The notes: generated by a model not told the origin, from the letters alone. A stretch of DNA of 64,000 nucleotides from Flavobacterium sp. (GCF_039595935.1 NZ_JBCNKR010000006.1:310001-374000), one strand, 5' to 3'. Positions 18,211-30,100 are shown, counted from the stretch's first letter. Numbers and translations: made by a program.

Positions 18211-21200
18211 TTATTTAATAATGATTTTTCTTGTAGTAGTAAAATCATTTTCGAGCGTAACTTTTACTAATAAAACCTGATTAGAAGATTGCAGATTTGA
18301 GATTGATAATTCTAAAGCTCCTACTTTCTTTTTATTATATAAAAGCTTTCCGGTAATATCGTATATGTTTACTTCTTTAATGTTTTCTTTTGAAGAAGTT
18401 ACTTTTATGATTTTATCTTTTACAGAAACCAAAAGACCGTCTTTTACATTTTCAAAATCTCCTGTACCTAATGTTTTGTTAGTATAACGAAGATTAAAAC
18501 GATCTGTAAAAGTTCCTATTTCGGTCGTAAATTTATAATCTCCAGCTTTTAAATCGTGAATAACGCTGTTTACTTTATCTTCTAAATATACTTTTTGACC
18601 GTCAAACAATCCGTCTGTGTGATCTATTGCGATTGTAAATTCTCCTGCTGCGGTTGTTTTATATCCCAACGGAATCACGTCTTCTTCTTCAAAAGGAATG
18701 GCACGCCCCTGAACGGTTAATTTTTTAGCATCATTGATACTGTAAAAATCTACGAAAGTATTTCCGTTAAGAGTAGCTGCATCATAGTTTTGATCAAAGC
18801 TGTTTGTTGCACCTTCAATATAACCAATTAAGGCTTGTTTGTACGCTCCTTCTGCATTAGAGAAATTCAGCCATAATCGATTTTTTTCGATATTAGTTTG
18901 AGTAGTTTTAAAGAACTGACTGTTGTTTCCGGCAACTCTCATACTGTTTGTGAAAACAATATTATTTCCTGTGCTCGCTTTAAAGAAAAAAGCCTGACCT
19001 GCAGCAATTTTTCCTAAGTGAGTAGCTGCGCCACTTGCTGTTCCTGTGCTTCCTGTTAAAGTATATACTGCATAGTCATTCGTAGTATAATTGTATTTAG
19101 CATCTCCAACTACGCTTCCGTTTGGCGGTGAATTGTGTGTCCAGAAATATAATGCTCCTGTTCCTGTATTCGTAATAACCATATCAGCATCGATTGCTGA
19201 TGGATATGGATTTCCAATTAAATTCCATTTTGTGGCAACTGGAGTAACTGTGATATTTCCATTATTTGGAACTCCTGTAAAAGTTGCTGAATAAACGGAT
19301 GATGTTACCAAATCAAATCCCTGTGGTGCTCTTACAATATATCCTTGTCCAGGCACCATCGGTAAAGTTCCGTTATAATTAATAACCCACGCTGATCCGC
19401 TTGCATTATAGCTGTAATATTTATCAGCCAGTGTTGTTGGCGATAAATCATGTAGTGTATAAGATGGGGTTGCAGTTACTGGTGTAGACCAATATGTAAA
19501 ATCCATACGGCGTACCGGCTGTGTATCTCTTTTATAAGTAACGTTTCCGCTGTTTACTGCATTTGTAGTCTGCACCAAACTTGCATTGTTGTCGAATGTT
19601 AAAGAGCCGCCTGAATTTACGGTTACTGCATTTGTAATTGTTAACGTTCGTCCTGATGGAACAGTTAAATTTACGCCGTTGTTAATAGTACAAGAGCAGG
19701 CAGTTAAATCTGCAGTTATTGGAAAAGCTCCCGCAAAAACAGCTCTTTTTGAAGCTGTTGGAGTTCCGTTTGACCAAGCTGTTCCGTTCCATGTTGTTGA
19801 AGACTGATCTGTAACAGTTCCTCCCAAACTTGCTGGTGACTTACAGCCTGTACTATTGGTTACTCTAAAAGTATAAGTGTTTGCGGCAAGTCCGGAAATT
19901 GTGGTACTAGTTCCAGTACCTGTATAAGTAGTACCTCCGGGAGTTCTTTCGATAGTCCAGGTTCCTGTTGATGGAAGATTATTTAGTACTATACTTCCTA
20001 AAGCTGTACATGTAATATCACTTACAGTGCCAATAGTTGGTGGTGCTAATAAATCTATAGAAGTTGAAATATTGTCTGTATAAGTTTGTCCGGAAATATC
20101 TTCAACTACGTTTAATGATGGATCTGTTCCCATAACTTTAGCAGAATTAACGACTCTTCCTAAATTTACATCGGCAGCGGTAATGGTATAAGTTCCGGTT
20201 AAAGTTGCTGTTGCTCCTGCTGCCAAACTGGCAATTGGATTTCCGGTTATCGTTACACCCGGCATAGGATCGGATACATGAACATCAGTAATAGGAACTT
20301 CTCCTGTATTTTTTACATTAAAAGTATAGTTGATTACATCTCCAACTTTACCGCAAGTTGCGATAGAAGCCGTTTTTATAAGACTTAATTCTGCAATTTT
20401 TAATGAATTCGTATTGAACGCAATAAAAGCACAATCTGAACTTCCTGAAAAAGTGACAACGAAACGATCAACCTGAGCGGCATTTCCAGAGTTTATTCCA
20501 AATTGGCTGGTCTCAATCGCTAACATTCTGATATCTCTGGTTGATGCTGCAGCAAATCCTAAAGTACCATCCATTTTAAAAAGGTCTAGACTATATGTAC
20601 CTATTGCGGTAACCGCGTCAAATTTTATAGACAATTCAGTTCCAACAGTATTTCCTGAGGCATCAATAAATTTAAAAGTATCTGGTGTTCCTCCTGGATC
20701 TGCAACCTGTGTTACAATTAAATCAGGAACTCCATCGCCAATACCGGCAAGATTCAGGTTATTGGTTCCTACTTTAAATTCTGCTGTTCCGGCTTTTATA
20801 TTCGCAACTCCTGTACCAATTGACAGACCGCTTGCGCCATCAGTTAATCTTGAGGCAAGTTCTGCACCTGTAGCTGTTGAACCGGCTAAAGCAGGAATTA
20901 AAGTTGCTGTACTCGCTGATCCGTCTATCATTGAACCTTGCAGAAAGTAAGAACTTGTTGTTGAACCAAGTGTCTGAATTTTTAAAGCTCTAAATTTTTG
21001 TGCACTGAATGTTACAGAATGCGAGGTAAGGACTGCATCATTTACACCAGTTGAATACGTTGTGCCATTCCAGCTAAAACCTAATAAGTTGTTTTCTCTG
21101 TCTGGGCGATTACCAACTCCAGTTGTAGAATTTGAAGTCCAATAGCCATTCCAATCCGTATAGATTCTGGAAGACGCTGTTAACTGAGCTGATGTTTTTA

Positions 21201-21273
21201 AGGAAATCAATAAGAATGCAAATGCTATTCTTTTTAGTAAAGAACGGGTAAACAAAAGTAATTTTTGGGGCAT
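18211..21273 (-). CDS. T9SS-exported protein with DUF11-like domain and shared C-terminal module
   Basis: Predicted secreted protein of 1020 residues. The signal region spans 1-30 (ending LLISLKTSAQ). The N-terminal part (31-290) is beta-rich and not assigned. A DUF11-type repeat (about 293-390) shows INYTFNVKNTGEVPITDVHV and ends near VNSAKVMGTDP. A short domain with SDITCTALGSIVL precedes the shared module, which starts at about residue 492 with TWNGTAWSNGTPT. The module is nearly identical in long stretches to those of the 21442-26019 and 27175-33402 genes (GTGALYFWTHNSPPNGSVVG, FTNSMRVAGNNSQFFK). The tail is DITGKLLYNKKKVGALELSI with a basic end. The N-terminal function is unknown. Confidence 0.88.
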   Translation of the reverse strand: MPQKLLLFTRSLLKRIAFAFLLISLKTSAQLTASSRIYTDWNGYWTSNSTTGVGNRPDRENNLLGFSWNGTTYSTGVNDAVLTSHSVTFSAQKFRALKIQTLGSTTSSYFLQGSMIDGSASTATLIPALAGSTATGAELASRLTDGASGLSIGTGVANIKAGTAEFKVGTNNLNLAGIGDGVPDLIVTQVADPGGTPDTFKFIDASGNTVGTELSIKFDAVTAIGTYSLDLFKMDGTLGFAAASTRDIRMLAIETSQFGINSGNAAQVDRFVVTFSGSSDCAFIAFNTNSLKIAELSLIKTASIATCGKVGDVINYTFNVKNTGEVPITDVHVSDPMPGVTITGNPIASLAAGATATLTGTYTITAADVNLGRVVNSAKVMGTDPSLNVVEDISGQTYTDNISTSIDLLAPPTIGTVSDITCTALGSIVLNNLPSTGTWTIERTPGGTTYTGTGTSTTISGLAANTYTFRVTNSTGCKSPASLGGTVTDQSSTTWNGTAWSNGTPTASKRAVFAGAFPITADLTACSCTINNGVNLTVPSGRTLTITNAVTVNSGGSLTFDNNASLVQTTNAVNSGNVTYKRDTQPVRRMDFTYWSTPVTATPSYTLHDLSPTTLADKYYSYNASGSAWVINYNGTLPMVPGQGYIVRAPQGFDLVTSSVYSATFTGVPNNGNITVTPVATKWNLIGNPYPSAIDADMVITNTGTGALYFWTHNSPPNGSVVGDAKYNYTTNDYAVYTLTGSTGTASGAATHLGKIAAGQAFFFKASTGNNIVFTNSMRVAGNNSQFFKTTQTNIEKNRLWLNFSNAEGAYKQALIGYIEGATNSFDQNYDAATLNGNTFVDFYSINDAKKLTVQGRAIPFEEEDVIPLGYKTTAAGEFTIAIDHTDGLFDGQKVYLEDKVNSVIHDLKAGDYKFTTEIGTFTDRFNLRYTNKTLGTGDFENVKDGLLVSVKDKIIKVTSSKENIKEVNIYDITGKLLYNKKKVGALELSISNLQSSNQVLLVKVTLENDFTTTRKIIIK

Positions 21274-21392
21274 ACAATTTGTGTTTGGGGTTGATTTGGT
21301 TGTTTGTTAATGATTTACAGCTTTCTTAAAAAATTTAATTTTTATATTGTTTTAATAATCTCTTTTTTGTTTTTAGTCATGTTATTACATGG

Positions 21393-21424
21393 AAAAATCC
21401 GGCAGCTTTCGCTGTCGGATTTTT
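21393..21424 (-). terminator. Terminator after the beta-helix giant gene
   Basis: 14-bp inverted repeat (21393-21406 with 21411-21424) with one wobble position and a four-base loop; on the minus strand it lies 18 bases after the stop codon. Confidence 0.78.
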
Positions 21425-21441
21425 ATTATATTTTATTCTTA

Positions 21442-24400
21442 TTAGTTGAAAATAATTTTCCTTGTTGTTGTGAAATCATTTTCAAGTGTAACTTTTACTA
21501 ATAAAACCTGATTAGAAGACTGCAGATTTGAAATTGATAATTCTGATTCTCCAACTTTATTTTTACTTAATAAAAGTTTTCCATTAATATCATAAATATT
21601 TATTCCTTTAATATTTTCATTTGAAGAGGTAACTTTTACAACTTTATCTTTTACTGATACTAAAAGACCGTCTTTTACATTTTCGAAATCGCCTGTTCCT
21701 AATGTTTTATTTGTGTAACGCAATTGGAAACGATCTGTAAAAGTTCCTATTTCGGTTGTAAATTTATAATCCCCAGCTTTTAAATCAAAAACTGTGCTGG
21801 TTGTTTTATCTTCTAAATATACTTTTTGACCGTCAAACAATCCATCAGTATGATCAATTGCAATTGTAAATTCTCCTGCTACAGTTGTTTTGTAACCTAA
21901 AGGAATCACATCTTCTTCTTCAAAAGGAATGGCACGGCCCTGAACTGTTAGTTTTTTAGCATCATTGATACTATAAAAATCTATATACGTATTTCCGTTA
22001 AGAGTTGCCGCATCATAATTTTGGTCAAAACTGTTTGTAGCACCTTCAATGTAACCAATTAAAGCTTGTTTGTAGGCTCCTTGATCGTTTGAGAAGTTCA
22101 GCCATAAACGGTTTTTCTCGATATTGGTTTCTGTAGTTTTAAAGAACTGGCTGTTGTTTCCAGCTACTCTCATACTGTTTGTAAATACAATATTGTTTCC
22201 TGTACTCGCTTTAAAGAAAAAAGCCTGACCTGCTGCAATTTTTCCTAAGTGATTAGCTGCACCACTTGAAGTTCCTGTACTTCCTGTTAAAGTATATACT
22301 GCATAATCATTAGTGGTATAATTGTATTTAGCGTCTCCCACAACAGTTCCGCTTGGAGGCGAATTGTGTGTCCAGAAATATAAAGCTCCTGTTCCTGTGT
22401 TTTTGATTAACAAATCAGCATCAATTGCTGATGGATATGGATTTCCAATTAAATTCCATTTTGTAGCTACCGGAGTAACTGTAATATTTCCATTATTTGG
22501 AATTCCTGTAAAAGAAGCATGATAGATAGCTCCAGTATTAATATCAAATTCCTGAGGAGCTCTTACAATGTAACCTTGTCCAGGTGTCATTACTAATGTT
22601 CCGTTATAATTAATTACCCACGCAGATCCGCTTGCATTATAGCTGTAATATTTATCAGCCAATGTTGTTGGAGATAAATCATGAAGCGTTACTCCCGGAG
22701 TTGCTGACACCGGTGTTGACCAGTAAGTAAAGTCATAACGACGAACTAATTGTGTATCTCTTTGAATTTCAAATGAATTCGTTGCTCCCTGATAAGCTGT
22801 TGTACTTGTACTATTTTGCAATAATGAACCAGAATTTTTAACCAAAAGTTTTCCACCCGCTCCTACAGTTGTTGTTTCATCAACAGTTAATGTTCTGCCT
22901 GCCGGTATGGTTAATGTAACACCAGGGCTAATTGTACATGAACAAACTTGTAAATCTGAATTTAAGGTTGTGTTCGTATTTACAGTTATTGCTGAACCGC
23001 TTGCAGGGGTTGATGATCCATCATAAACAGTTGGAATAGCTATAAAGTTAACAGCCATTTTTGCATCACCCGCATCTTCTCTTAATCGAACTTCGATTTT
23101 TGAATTTTTATTTAAAGTATAAATCTGACCAGATTTTATTAAAACTGCTGTTCCAATATTTTGTCCAGCTGTATATTCCAGAACTTCATTTACATAAATT
23201 CTCATATCATCATCACAGTTTACAACCTGAATTTGATAATTCCCACAAGGGAAACCCTGACGTTTATAAGTTACAGAATAGTTATCAACCGGAATTGGCG
23301 CACCTTGCCATGCAGTTGCAGAAGAAGGAGATTTATCAGCTGCCCATTTTGTGGTTGTGTTAATATTTAAACTTGAATCAACTAAATTTCCTGCGTACAC
23401 AGTTTGTGCTAAATCTAAATTGTTTTTTGTAAAACCATAAACATTCCAAACATTATCTCCATATGGTAAATTAACATTATCTCCTTTAATTAAACCATAT
23501 GAGAAAGTAGTACGTGATGAACCCGCATTTTCATAATACTCTAAAACAAAATCATGAGAACCTGCTGTTAATGTATATAAAGTTGCATCTAAGATATAGC
23601 TGTGGTCATTCCATCTGGTTAAAACCAAAGTTCCGTCAATATACAATCTAATTCCGTCATCTGATCCAATAGTAATATTGTAAGTTCCGGCTGCAGTAGT
23701 TGTTCTCATTTTGTAGCGAACAAAAAAGTTATCAGTCGGAGGAGTTCCGCATATGTTTGTTGTAGCTCCACTTACGGCTCCTGCTCCAACATTTCGATCA
23801 AAATTTATAGATTCCGTTACATTACCAATATAAACATTTGTTGAAGTTGCCGGTGAAGCTGCCAATGCAGGATTTGGAGTAGTTGTATTCCATTTGTAAA
23901 CATATCCAATCCATGAATCTACACCAAAAGTTGTTTGATCTCCCTGCTGACAAATAATGATTTCATCTGCTCCCATATCTGGTGCAGTTGTGCTTCTTGT
24001 TTCGCTGTCAATATCTGTTGTAAAACCTGTTATTGGAGTACCTTTAGCATGAATTCCAGAGTTTGTTGTATTCTGTGCTAAGTGAAAATCTGATGCCGAG
24101 ATAAATTTTGGTTCAACTACAATAGAATTTTGTTCTTTTCCAGTTAAAGTCTGCCAAGCTGCCAATGTTGTAGAATCTGCATTATCCTGAATTCTTGAAT
24201 TAAAGAATGATGCATATTTCGCTACATAATGATCATTATAACTTAAAGTAGCAAATACTGAAGCTGCAACTCTTGTAAAAATTGCATATTGCGTTCCTGA
24301 TGTCTGGCTATTATAAAATATATTATTTCGAACATCTAATGCTGAACCTCCGTTTACAAATAAACAAGAAGATCTCCCTCCTGCTCCAGATGCATCCATC

Positions 24401-26019
24401 GAAACAGTATTGAAATAAACTTTGTTAGAAGCTCCGCTGTTTATATAAATACCGTGACCTTTATAATTAAAATTAGAGTTACTATCATTTGTATTGCTAG
24501 TACGGACATTATTGATAAAATTGTTGTAGATAGTATTATTTCCACTATCAACATAAATTCCTGCACAATATGTCATACCATTACCAGTTGCATCATATAC
24601 ATCACTAATTTTATTGCTGAAGATGTTACCATTACTCGTTCCATAAACTGAAATACCAGCATGATGAGCTGTTGCACTTTGTGAATCTTCTTTATAAACA
24701 CCTGTAATAGTATTTTGAGATACTTCGTAATCTTTAGCATTATTTAATCTAATACCAACATGCGGTTTATTTGTATTTGTTGTTCCCCCAATCAAATTGC
24801 TTTGAATCTTCCAGCCTGTAGATAGTGAAGTTGCAAGTCCATTCAAATATACCGGATGTCCCATCCCTGTAAAAGTGTTATTGCTAATAATATTTGATGA
24901 GTTTGCCGTTTCTGCCGCACTTGATGCGCTGCTCGTTCCTCCACCAAAAACACCAATCGAGTAATCATATGTACCTCGTGAATATTGCTGTAAAATTAAA
25001 TTCTTAACCTCATTACTATTTGCACCATTAGTCGTGTTTTGGCTTGCGATCCAAATAACAGCTCTATCATTATTTGACTGGTTATTATTATAAATAGTCA
25101 TGTTTTTGGTAGTACCATTAGTGGTATTACTTCCATCAAAAACGACATTATCAACACCGTTTAATTTAAAAACTGCTTCTGTATTCTTGGCAGTATTACT
25201 CGATTCGATAGTTACTGTTCTGCCTGTGTTGGGTTTAAAAGTTACTTTGTAGGCAGTATTTCCTGTGTAAGGATTAATTACAAGAGGAAAAATTTCTGAA
25301 GTTGAAACATTATATGCCGTATTATCAAGTAAAAATGTTACGGCAGCAGAAACACCAACATTGTTAAGAGTATTTACAGCCGATGTTAGTGTACCGAAAT
25401 CTGCTGCTGCGCCACTTCCAACTACATATGGTCCTGCTAATGGCCCCATTAGTTTACCTGTAAACTTTAATGTATTGGCTAAGATCTGCCATTTGATATT
25501 ATTATAATCGCTTCCTTTTGTGTAAAGACGAACAATTAATCTTTGATTAGAATTTAAAGATTCATTGATTTTAATGCTCTTCGAAGGGTTTCCTGAAATA
25601 GATTCTTCAGCAACTAAATTTGTCGCTGTATTGAAAAATTGATCCGTTGAAGGAACATTTCCGTTTTGAGAAATATAATATTTTGCAATGTAAGTAGATG
25701 GACCAGGTGTACCTCCGTTAGGAATACTTGCCTGTTGAAAAACTAAATTTGAAACCCAAATTACATTATTTGTAGTGGGTGCAATTGACACTTCAATATA
25801 ACGATAGTGTACAAAACCAGAATTGTTCCATCCTGTAACTAACGCTCCTGTACTTCCATAGGCAATAGGATTTTGATCCGATGTAAAAGTACCAGACTGA
25901 ACATAACTTTGTTTGGTTGTAATATTGCCATCTGTTGTTAAAGCCCAGGAAGCTAAATCAACAGTTTGTGCAAATCCAAAAAAAGGTAAAAACAAAAATA
26001 AAAGTAGAGTTCTCATCAT
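21442..26019 (-). CDS. T9SS-exported parallel beta-helix protein with PA14-like domains and shared C-terminal module
   Basis: Predicted secreted protein of 1525 residues. The signal peptide MMRTLLLFLFLPFFGFAQ is clear. Residues about 200-690 read as a right-handed parallel beta-helix: repeated short Asn/Gly turns such as NNVVFDGSNTTNGTTKNMTI, SNIISNNTFTGMG and NNTIYNNFINNVR. A PA14-like domain follows (about 700-860; IGSDDGIRLYIDGTLVL), then a second related one (860-995; NCDDDMRIYVNEVLEY). Both folds commonly bind carbohydrate. The shared module runs from about residue 996, close in DNA to the neighbouring 18211-21273 copy. Whether the helix is catalytic or purely adhesive cannot be told; I see no pectate-lyase signature. 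Confidence 0.9.
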   Translation of the reverse strand: MMRTLLLFLFLPFFGFAQTVDLASWALTTDGNITTKQSYVQSGTFTSDQNPIAYGSTGALVTGWNNSGFVHYRYIEVSIAPTTNNVIWVSNLVFQQASIPNGGTPGPSTYIAKYYISQNGNVPSTDQFFNTATNLVAEESISGNPSKSIKINESLNSNQRLIVRLYTKGSDYNNIKWQILANTLKFTGKLMGPLAGPYVVGSGAAADFGTLTSAVNTLNNVGVSAAVTFLLDNTAYNVSTSEIFPLVINPYTGNTAYKVTFKPNTGRTVTIESSNTAKNTEAVFKLNGVDNVVFDGSNTTNGTTKNMTIYNNNQSNNDRAVIWIASQNTTNGANSNEVKNLILQQYSRGTYDYSIGVFGGGTSSASSAAETANSSNIISNNTFTGMGHPVYLNGLATSLSTGWKIQSNLIGGTTNTNKPHVGIRLNNAKDYEVSQNTITGVYKEDSQSATAHHAGISVYGTSNGNIFSNKISDVYDATGNGMTYCAGIYVDSGNNTIYNNFINNVRTSNTNDSNSNFNYKGHGIYINSGASNKVYFNTVSMDASGAGGRSSCLFVNGGSALDVRNNIFYNSQTSGTQYAIFTRVAASVFATLSYNDHYVAKYASFFNSRIQDNADSTTLAAWQTLTGKEQNSIVVEPKFISASDFHLAQNTTNSGIHAKGTPITGFTTDIDSETRSTTAPDMGADEIIICQQGDQTTFGVDSWIGYVYKWNTTTPNPALAASPATSTNVYIGNVTESINFDRNVGAGAVSGATTNICGTPPTDNFFVRYKMRTTTAAGTYNITIGSDDGIRLYIDGTLVLTRWNDHSYILDATLYTLTAGSHDFVLEYYENAGSSRTTFSYGLIKGDNVNLPYGDNVWNVYGFTKNNLDLAQTVYAGNLVDSSLNINTTTKWAADKSPSSATAWQGAPIPVDNYSVTYKRQGFPCGNYQIQVVNCDDDMRIYVNEVLEYTAGQNIGTAVLIKSGQIYTLNKNSKIEVRLREDAGDAKMAVNFIAIPTVYDGSSTPASGSAITVNTNTTLNSDLQVCSCTISPGVTLTIPAGRTLTVDETTTVGAGGKLLVKNSGSLLQNSTSTTAYQGATNSFEIQRDTQLVRRYDFTYWSTPVSATPGVTLHDLSPTTLADKYYSYNASGSAWVINYNGTLVMTPGQGYIVRAPQEFDINTGAIYHASFTGIPNNGNITVTPVATKWNLIGNPYPSAIDADLLIKNTGTGALYFWTHNSPPSGTVVGDAKYNYTTNDYAVYTLTGSTGTSSGAANHLGKIAAGQAFFFKASTGNNIVFTNSMRVAGNNSQFFKTTETNIEKNRLWLNFSNDQGAYKQALIGYIEGATNSFDQNYDAATLNGNTYIDFYSINDAKKLTVQGRAIPFEEEDVIPLGYKTTVAGEFTIAIDHTDGLFDGQKVYLEDKTTSTVFDLKAGDYKFTTEIGTFTDRFQLRYTNKTLGTGDFENVKDGLLVSVKDKVVKVTSSNENIKGINIYDINGKLLLSKNKVGESELSISNLQSSNQVLLVKVTLENDFTTTRKIIFN

Positions 26020-26416
26020 GTTATATGTTTTCTATCAGGTTGTTATGCGAGCATAAGATTTGTATCACCCACAAAGATAGAGACATATACGTGCTTGTAT
26101 TTATCAGGGTTTTTAGAAGTGGCATATAATCGATGAAGCGAAAAAATACTCGACGAAATGCATAGTAAAAATGACGAATTTATGGAATTTCTTATAAAAA
26201 AAGCTTGTTAAAAATAAGAAAAATCCGTAATATGATCTGATTTTAGACTGTGTTTTTGGGAAAATAATCGAAAAAACGTCTTGTTTTGTAAAAAATCCTC
26301 AGAAAAGCAATATTTTACAACTAATGGTTATTTTTTATTCCGTAAGAAATTTAAAGTAGTTTTTAGTGCTTTTCAGAAATTTTGAAACGATCAAAAAATA
26401 AGATTTTAAATACAAT
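26020..26416. other. 397-base intergenic region between the beta-helix gene and recX
   Basis: Contains the candidate -7 box for the beta-helix gene (26072-26079) and otherwise AT-rich sequence. I see no hairpin terminator for recX and no credible ORF. Confidence 0.5.
26072..26079 (-). promoter_or_regulatory. Candidate -7 box for the beta-helix giant gene
   Basis: CAAAGATA on the plus strand reads TATCTTTG on the coding strand, 52 bases before the ATG. No TTG at the -33 distance. Confidence 0.4.
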
Positions 26417-26896
26417 TTATGAGGTGGAATCTTGCTCCAATTCTTTTACTTTTTCGTAAACCAAATTACTTTCATAACCTCTTCGAAGAAGATAATCGCA
26501 AAACCTTTTTCGCTTTTTTAACGTATTTATTTCTAATATCGTATCCCAGCATTTTTGTGAAAGATTTTCAAAAGTTTCAAAATATTCTTCTGGAGAAATT
26601 TCCTTTAAAGCGAGATTGATATTTGTTGAAGAAATATTTCTGAGTTTAAGTTCATTTGTGATTCTAATTTTGCCCCAATGTTTGATTCTGTGTTTACCTC
26701 TTGCAAAGCTGCAGGCAAAACGAGTTTCATTCAAAAAATTATTTTCAATTAATTGAACTACAATAGAATCTATTTCATCAGAAGTCATTTTTAAGCTGTA
26801 AAGTTTAGAAACTACTTCGTCATGACAGCGTTCCTGATAGGCACAATAACGTTCTAATTTCTGTAAAGCTTCTTTTGGAGTACAAAATGAATTCAT
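26417..26896 (-). CDS. recX: RecX-family regulator of RecA
   Basis: Cytoplasmic inhibitor or modulator of RecA filaments. The 159-residue length fits the family. The helical repeats are visible: ALQKLERYCAYQERCHDEVV at the N-terminus, then LIENNFLNETRFACSFARGK with HRIKHWGKIRITNELKLR, the best conserved RecX stretch, and RKRFCDYLLRRGYESNLVYE near the end. It is monocistronic and divergent from the 2075-residue secreted protein gene. It is the only housekeeping gene inside the island of giant secreted proteins. recA is not in the window. Confidence 0.9.
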   Translation of the reverse strand: MNSFCTPKEALQKLERYCAYQERCHDEVVSKLYSLKMTSDEIDSIVVQLIENNFLNETRFACSFARGKHRIKHWGKIRITNELKLRNISSTNINLALKEISPEEYFETFENLSQKCWDTILEINTLKKRKRFCDYLLRRGYESNLVYEKVKELEQDSTS

Positions 26897-26999
26897 GAGT
26901 TTTTTCTTTCTTTTTAACTATTAATGGTAAAAATAATCATTTAAATGTTAAATTATCACTTGTTTATTCCCTATTTCACAAAAGACTTTTAAAAACCAC

Positions 27000-27029
27000 T
27001 TGTGTATATCAGGATTTATAATAATTTTG
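27000..27029 (+). promoter_or_regulatory. Promoter of the 2075-residue secreted protein gene
   Basis: TTG at 27000-27002, a 19-base gap and TAATTTTG at 27022-27029 match the Bacteroidota consensus in full. The leader to the ATG at 27175 would be about 140 bases. Confidence 0.6.
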
Positions 27030-27174
27030 TGCGTAAATTCTGTTTGTTAAACTGCCCGGTTTCTTAAACAGTTATTAATAAGAATTTAAGTTCAAAATTT
27101 AGTTTTCGTTGATAACGAAATATGAGATTTTTTATTTGAATTAATGCCAAAACAAATTTAATACCACGCCTACT

Positions 27175-30100
27175 ATGATTCGAAAACTACTTTTGAATGC
27201 CCGTTCTTTATTTTTATTTTCCCCCAATTTTCCTAAAGAAAAATCTTTCACTTTTAGTTTAAGATTATTTTGTTTGGGGATGTTTTTTTTCATGAATTTT
27301 GGTCTTGCACAGACAAAAACATGGACTGGTTCATCAAACAGTAATTGGAATACAAGTGGAAACTGGAGTCCAAGCGGAGTTCCAGACAACACATATGATG
27401 TCGTTATCCCATCTGGAACATCTAATAGTCCAGTAATTAATGCAAATGCAACCGCTAAAAGTCTTAATATTAGCGGAATACTTACAATAGGAAATAGTAA
27501 TGCAGACAGAACGATTACTGTTTCTGGAAATGTAACCATTAATACTGGAGGTCAATTTATTACTGCTGGAGATGGAGGCAATATTTTAAATGTTTCCGGA
27601 AATATAACTAACAGTGGAACTTTTAACATGAATATTGGTACAGCAACAGCTACAACAGTATTAAATGGTGCAAATCAATCTTTTAATACAACTAATTTTT
27701 ATGCTCTTACTCTTTCTGGAAGTGGAACTAAAACATTTACTTCCACAGGAGCTACTACAATAGCAAACACTTTAACAATTAACTCAGGCATAGTTGCTAA
27801 CTTAGGGACACAAACTCATACTGCAAACACATTGTTTCTCGGGTCTACTCAATCTCTTCCTGGTTCTTGGGGTAGTTCAAGTTCTGCAGCAACCAATAAA
27901 AGTGACACTTATTTTGCTGCCACAACAGGGCAAATAAATGTATCTTCAAGTACTTGCGCTAATTTTTCTACAGTATTACAAATTACCAATGTAAGTTTAA
28001 ACACATTATCAAAAACAAGTTCAGGAACAACTGGGTATGAAGATTTCACCGCAGATACTCCAACTACAATTACTCAAGGGAAAGGATATTCTTTAACAGT
28101 AAAAGGAAACACAGGTGGAGATCAAAATGTTTATTATTCTGCATTTTTTGACTGGAATAATGATGGTGATTTTGATGATTCAGGTGAATATTACCAAATC
28201 GGAACTATTAGAAATTCAACTGGAACAACAGGGGTTGCCTCAGTTTATATTACTGTACCAAGCGTTACTACCGGCAATATAAAAATGAGAATTATCGGTC
28301 GTCTAACTGGCTATAACAATACTCCATGTGCCATAAGCGGAAGCAGCGGGCAAATGGAAGATTATAAAGTAACCGTTCAATCTGGATGTACTGGAACTGC
28401 AGGAGCCCCAGTAAGCACGGTCTCTACTGTATGTCCAAATGTTCCTTTTACAATTTCTTTACCAAGCAGTACATTATCCGATGGAGCAACTTATGTATGG
28501 CAGACTTCTCCAGATAATGCAACTTGGAGTAATGCGACTCCAGCTCCAATAACCTTTTTTGGAACAGAAGCTTTTAACTCATTACCAGCAAATACAAACG
28601 TTTACGGTAGTGCTTCTGTAACAGGAAATCAATTACTTTTAACACCAGCTACAAATAGTTTAAACGGAGCTTTTGTAATTCAAAATATTCCTGGAACCAA
28701 TATGGATGCCTTTACTGTAAACTTCGATTATCAAGCTTCGGGAGGTACAGGAGCAGATGGTTTTAGTTTAAGCTATGCAGATGATATAACAAGTGATGCC
28801 GCAGGAGGTGAAGGCGGACAAGGATCTGGTATCATTGTTCAATTTGACACTTATGATAATGAAGGTGTAGCAACTGGTAGCCGTATTCGAGTATTATATG
28901 CTGGGAATGTACTTTTCAACTCAGCAATTGATGTTCCTGCCTTAAGACCAACTACAGGAAATACCCCAGTAGTTTTAACAGTAGATTCAAAAGGAAAACT
29001 AACTTTAAGAGTTAATGGGTCAATAGTTGTTTCAGATTTAGCACTTCCGGCAGCCTATCTTTCAACTAATAAATCTGCATGGAAATTTAAGTTTGCTGCA
29101 AGAACAGGTGGTTCAAATGACAACCACATTATTGATAATTTATTAATAAGATATCAGGATATAGCTAATTCAAATTCAACATTTTCGACTACTCAAACTG
29201 CAAAAACGTATTATCGTGTACAAGTAACTTGTGGTACAACCATAACAACAACATCTGTTCTTGTTGATATGAGTACTGCAGTAATCACAACACAGCCTAC
29301 TGCACCAACACCAGTATGTACAGGATCTGGTACACGTACTATTTCTGTCGTTGCAACAGGATCTGGCCAAACTTATTCTTGGAGATTAGGAGGAACAGTC
29401 GTTACTAACGGAGGAGTAATTTCCGGACAAGGCACAAACACACTCACTTTAACAAATCCTACAGCGGCAAATGCAGGTAGTTATACTGTAGTTATAGGCG
29501 ATGCTTGTTCTACAAGCGTAACATCAAACGCAGTTACATTAACTGTAAATGCATTACCAACACCTACTTTTGCAGTTTCACCTGGAGCAAATATATGCTC
29601 AAATACTGACGTAACTTATACAACACAAGCAAGTCAAACCAATTATATATGGACAGTTCCCGGAACTGCAGGAACTGATTACACCATTACATCTGGCGGA
29701 ATTGGAACGGGAAGCAATACCGTAACCTTAAGATGGCTAACGGCGGGAAGCAAAACAGTTTCTATTAATTATACAAATTCTAATGGTTGTACTGCAACTA
29801 CTGCAACTTCATCGACTACAACAGTAAATCTTCGTCCAACGGTTACTTTTACAGTTTCTCCTGGTGCAAATACATGTTCTAATACTGATGTAACTTATAC
29901 GACTCAAACTGGGCAGTCAAGTTATACTTGGACAGTTCCGGGTACAGCAGGTACTGATTATACAATTACAGCTGGCGGAATTGGAACTGGAAGCAACACC
30001 GTTACTTTAAGATGGTTAACAGCCGGAAGCAAAACAGTTTCTGTAAATTATACAAACGCTAGCAGCTGTAACGCAACTACTGCTACAACATCAATTACTA

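Noticed and set aside
23061..23363. 100-codon plus-strand frame
   Set aside because: Shadow of the PA14-like region of the beta-helix protein.
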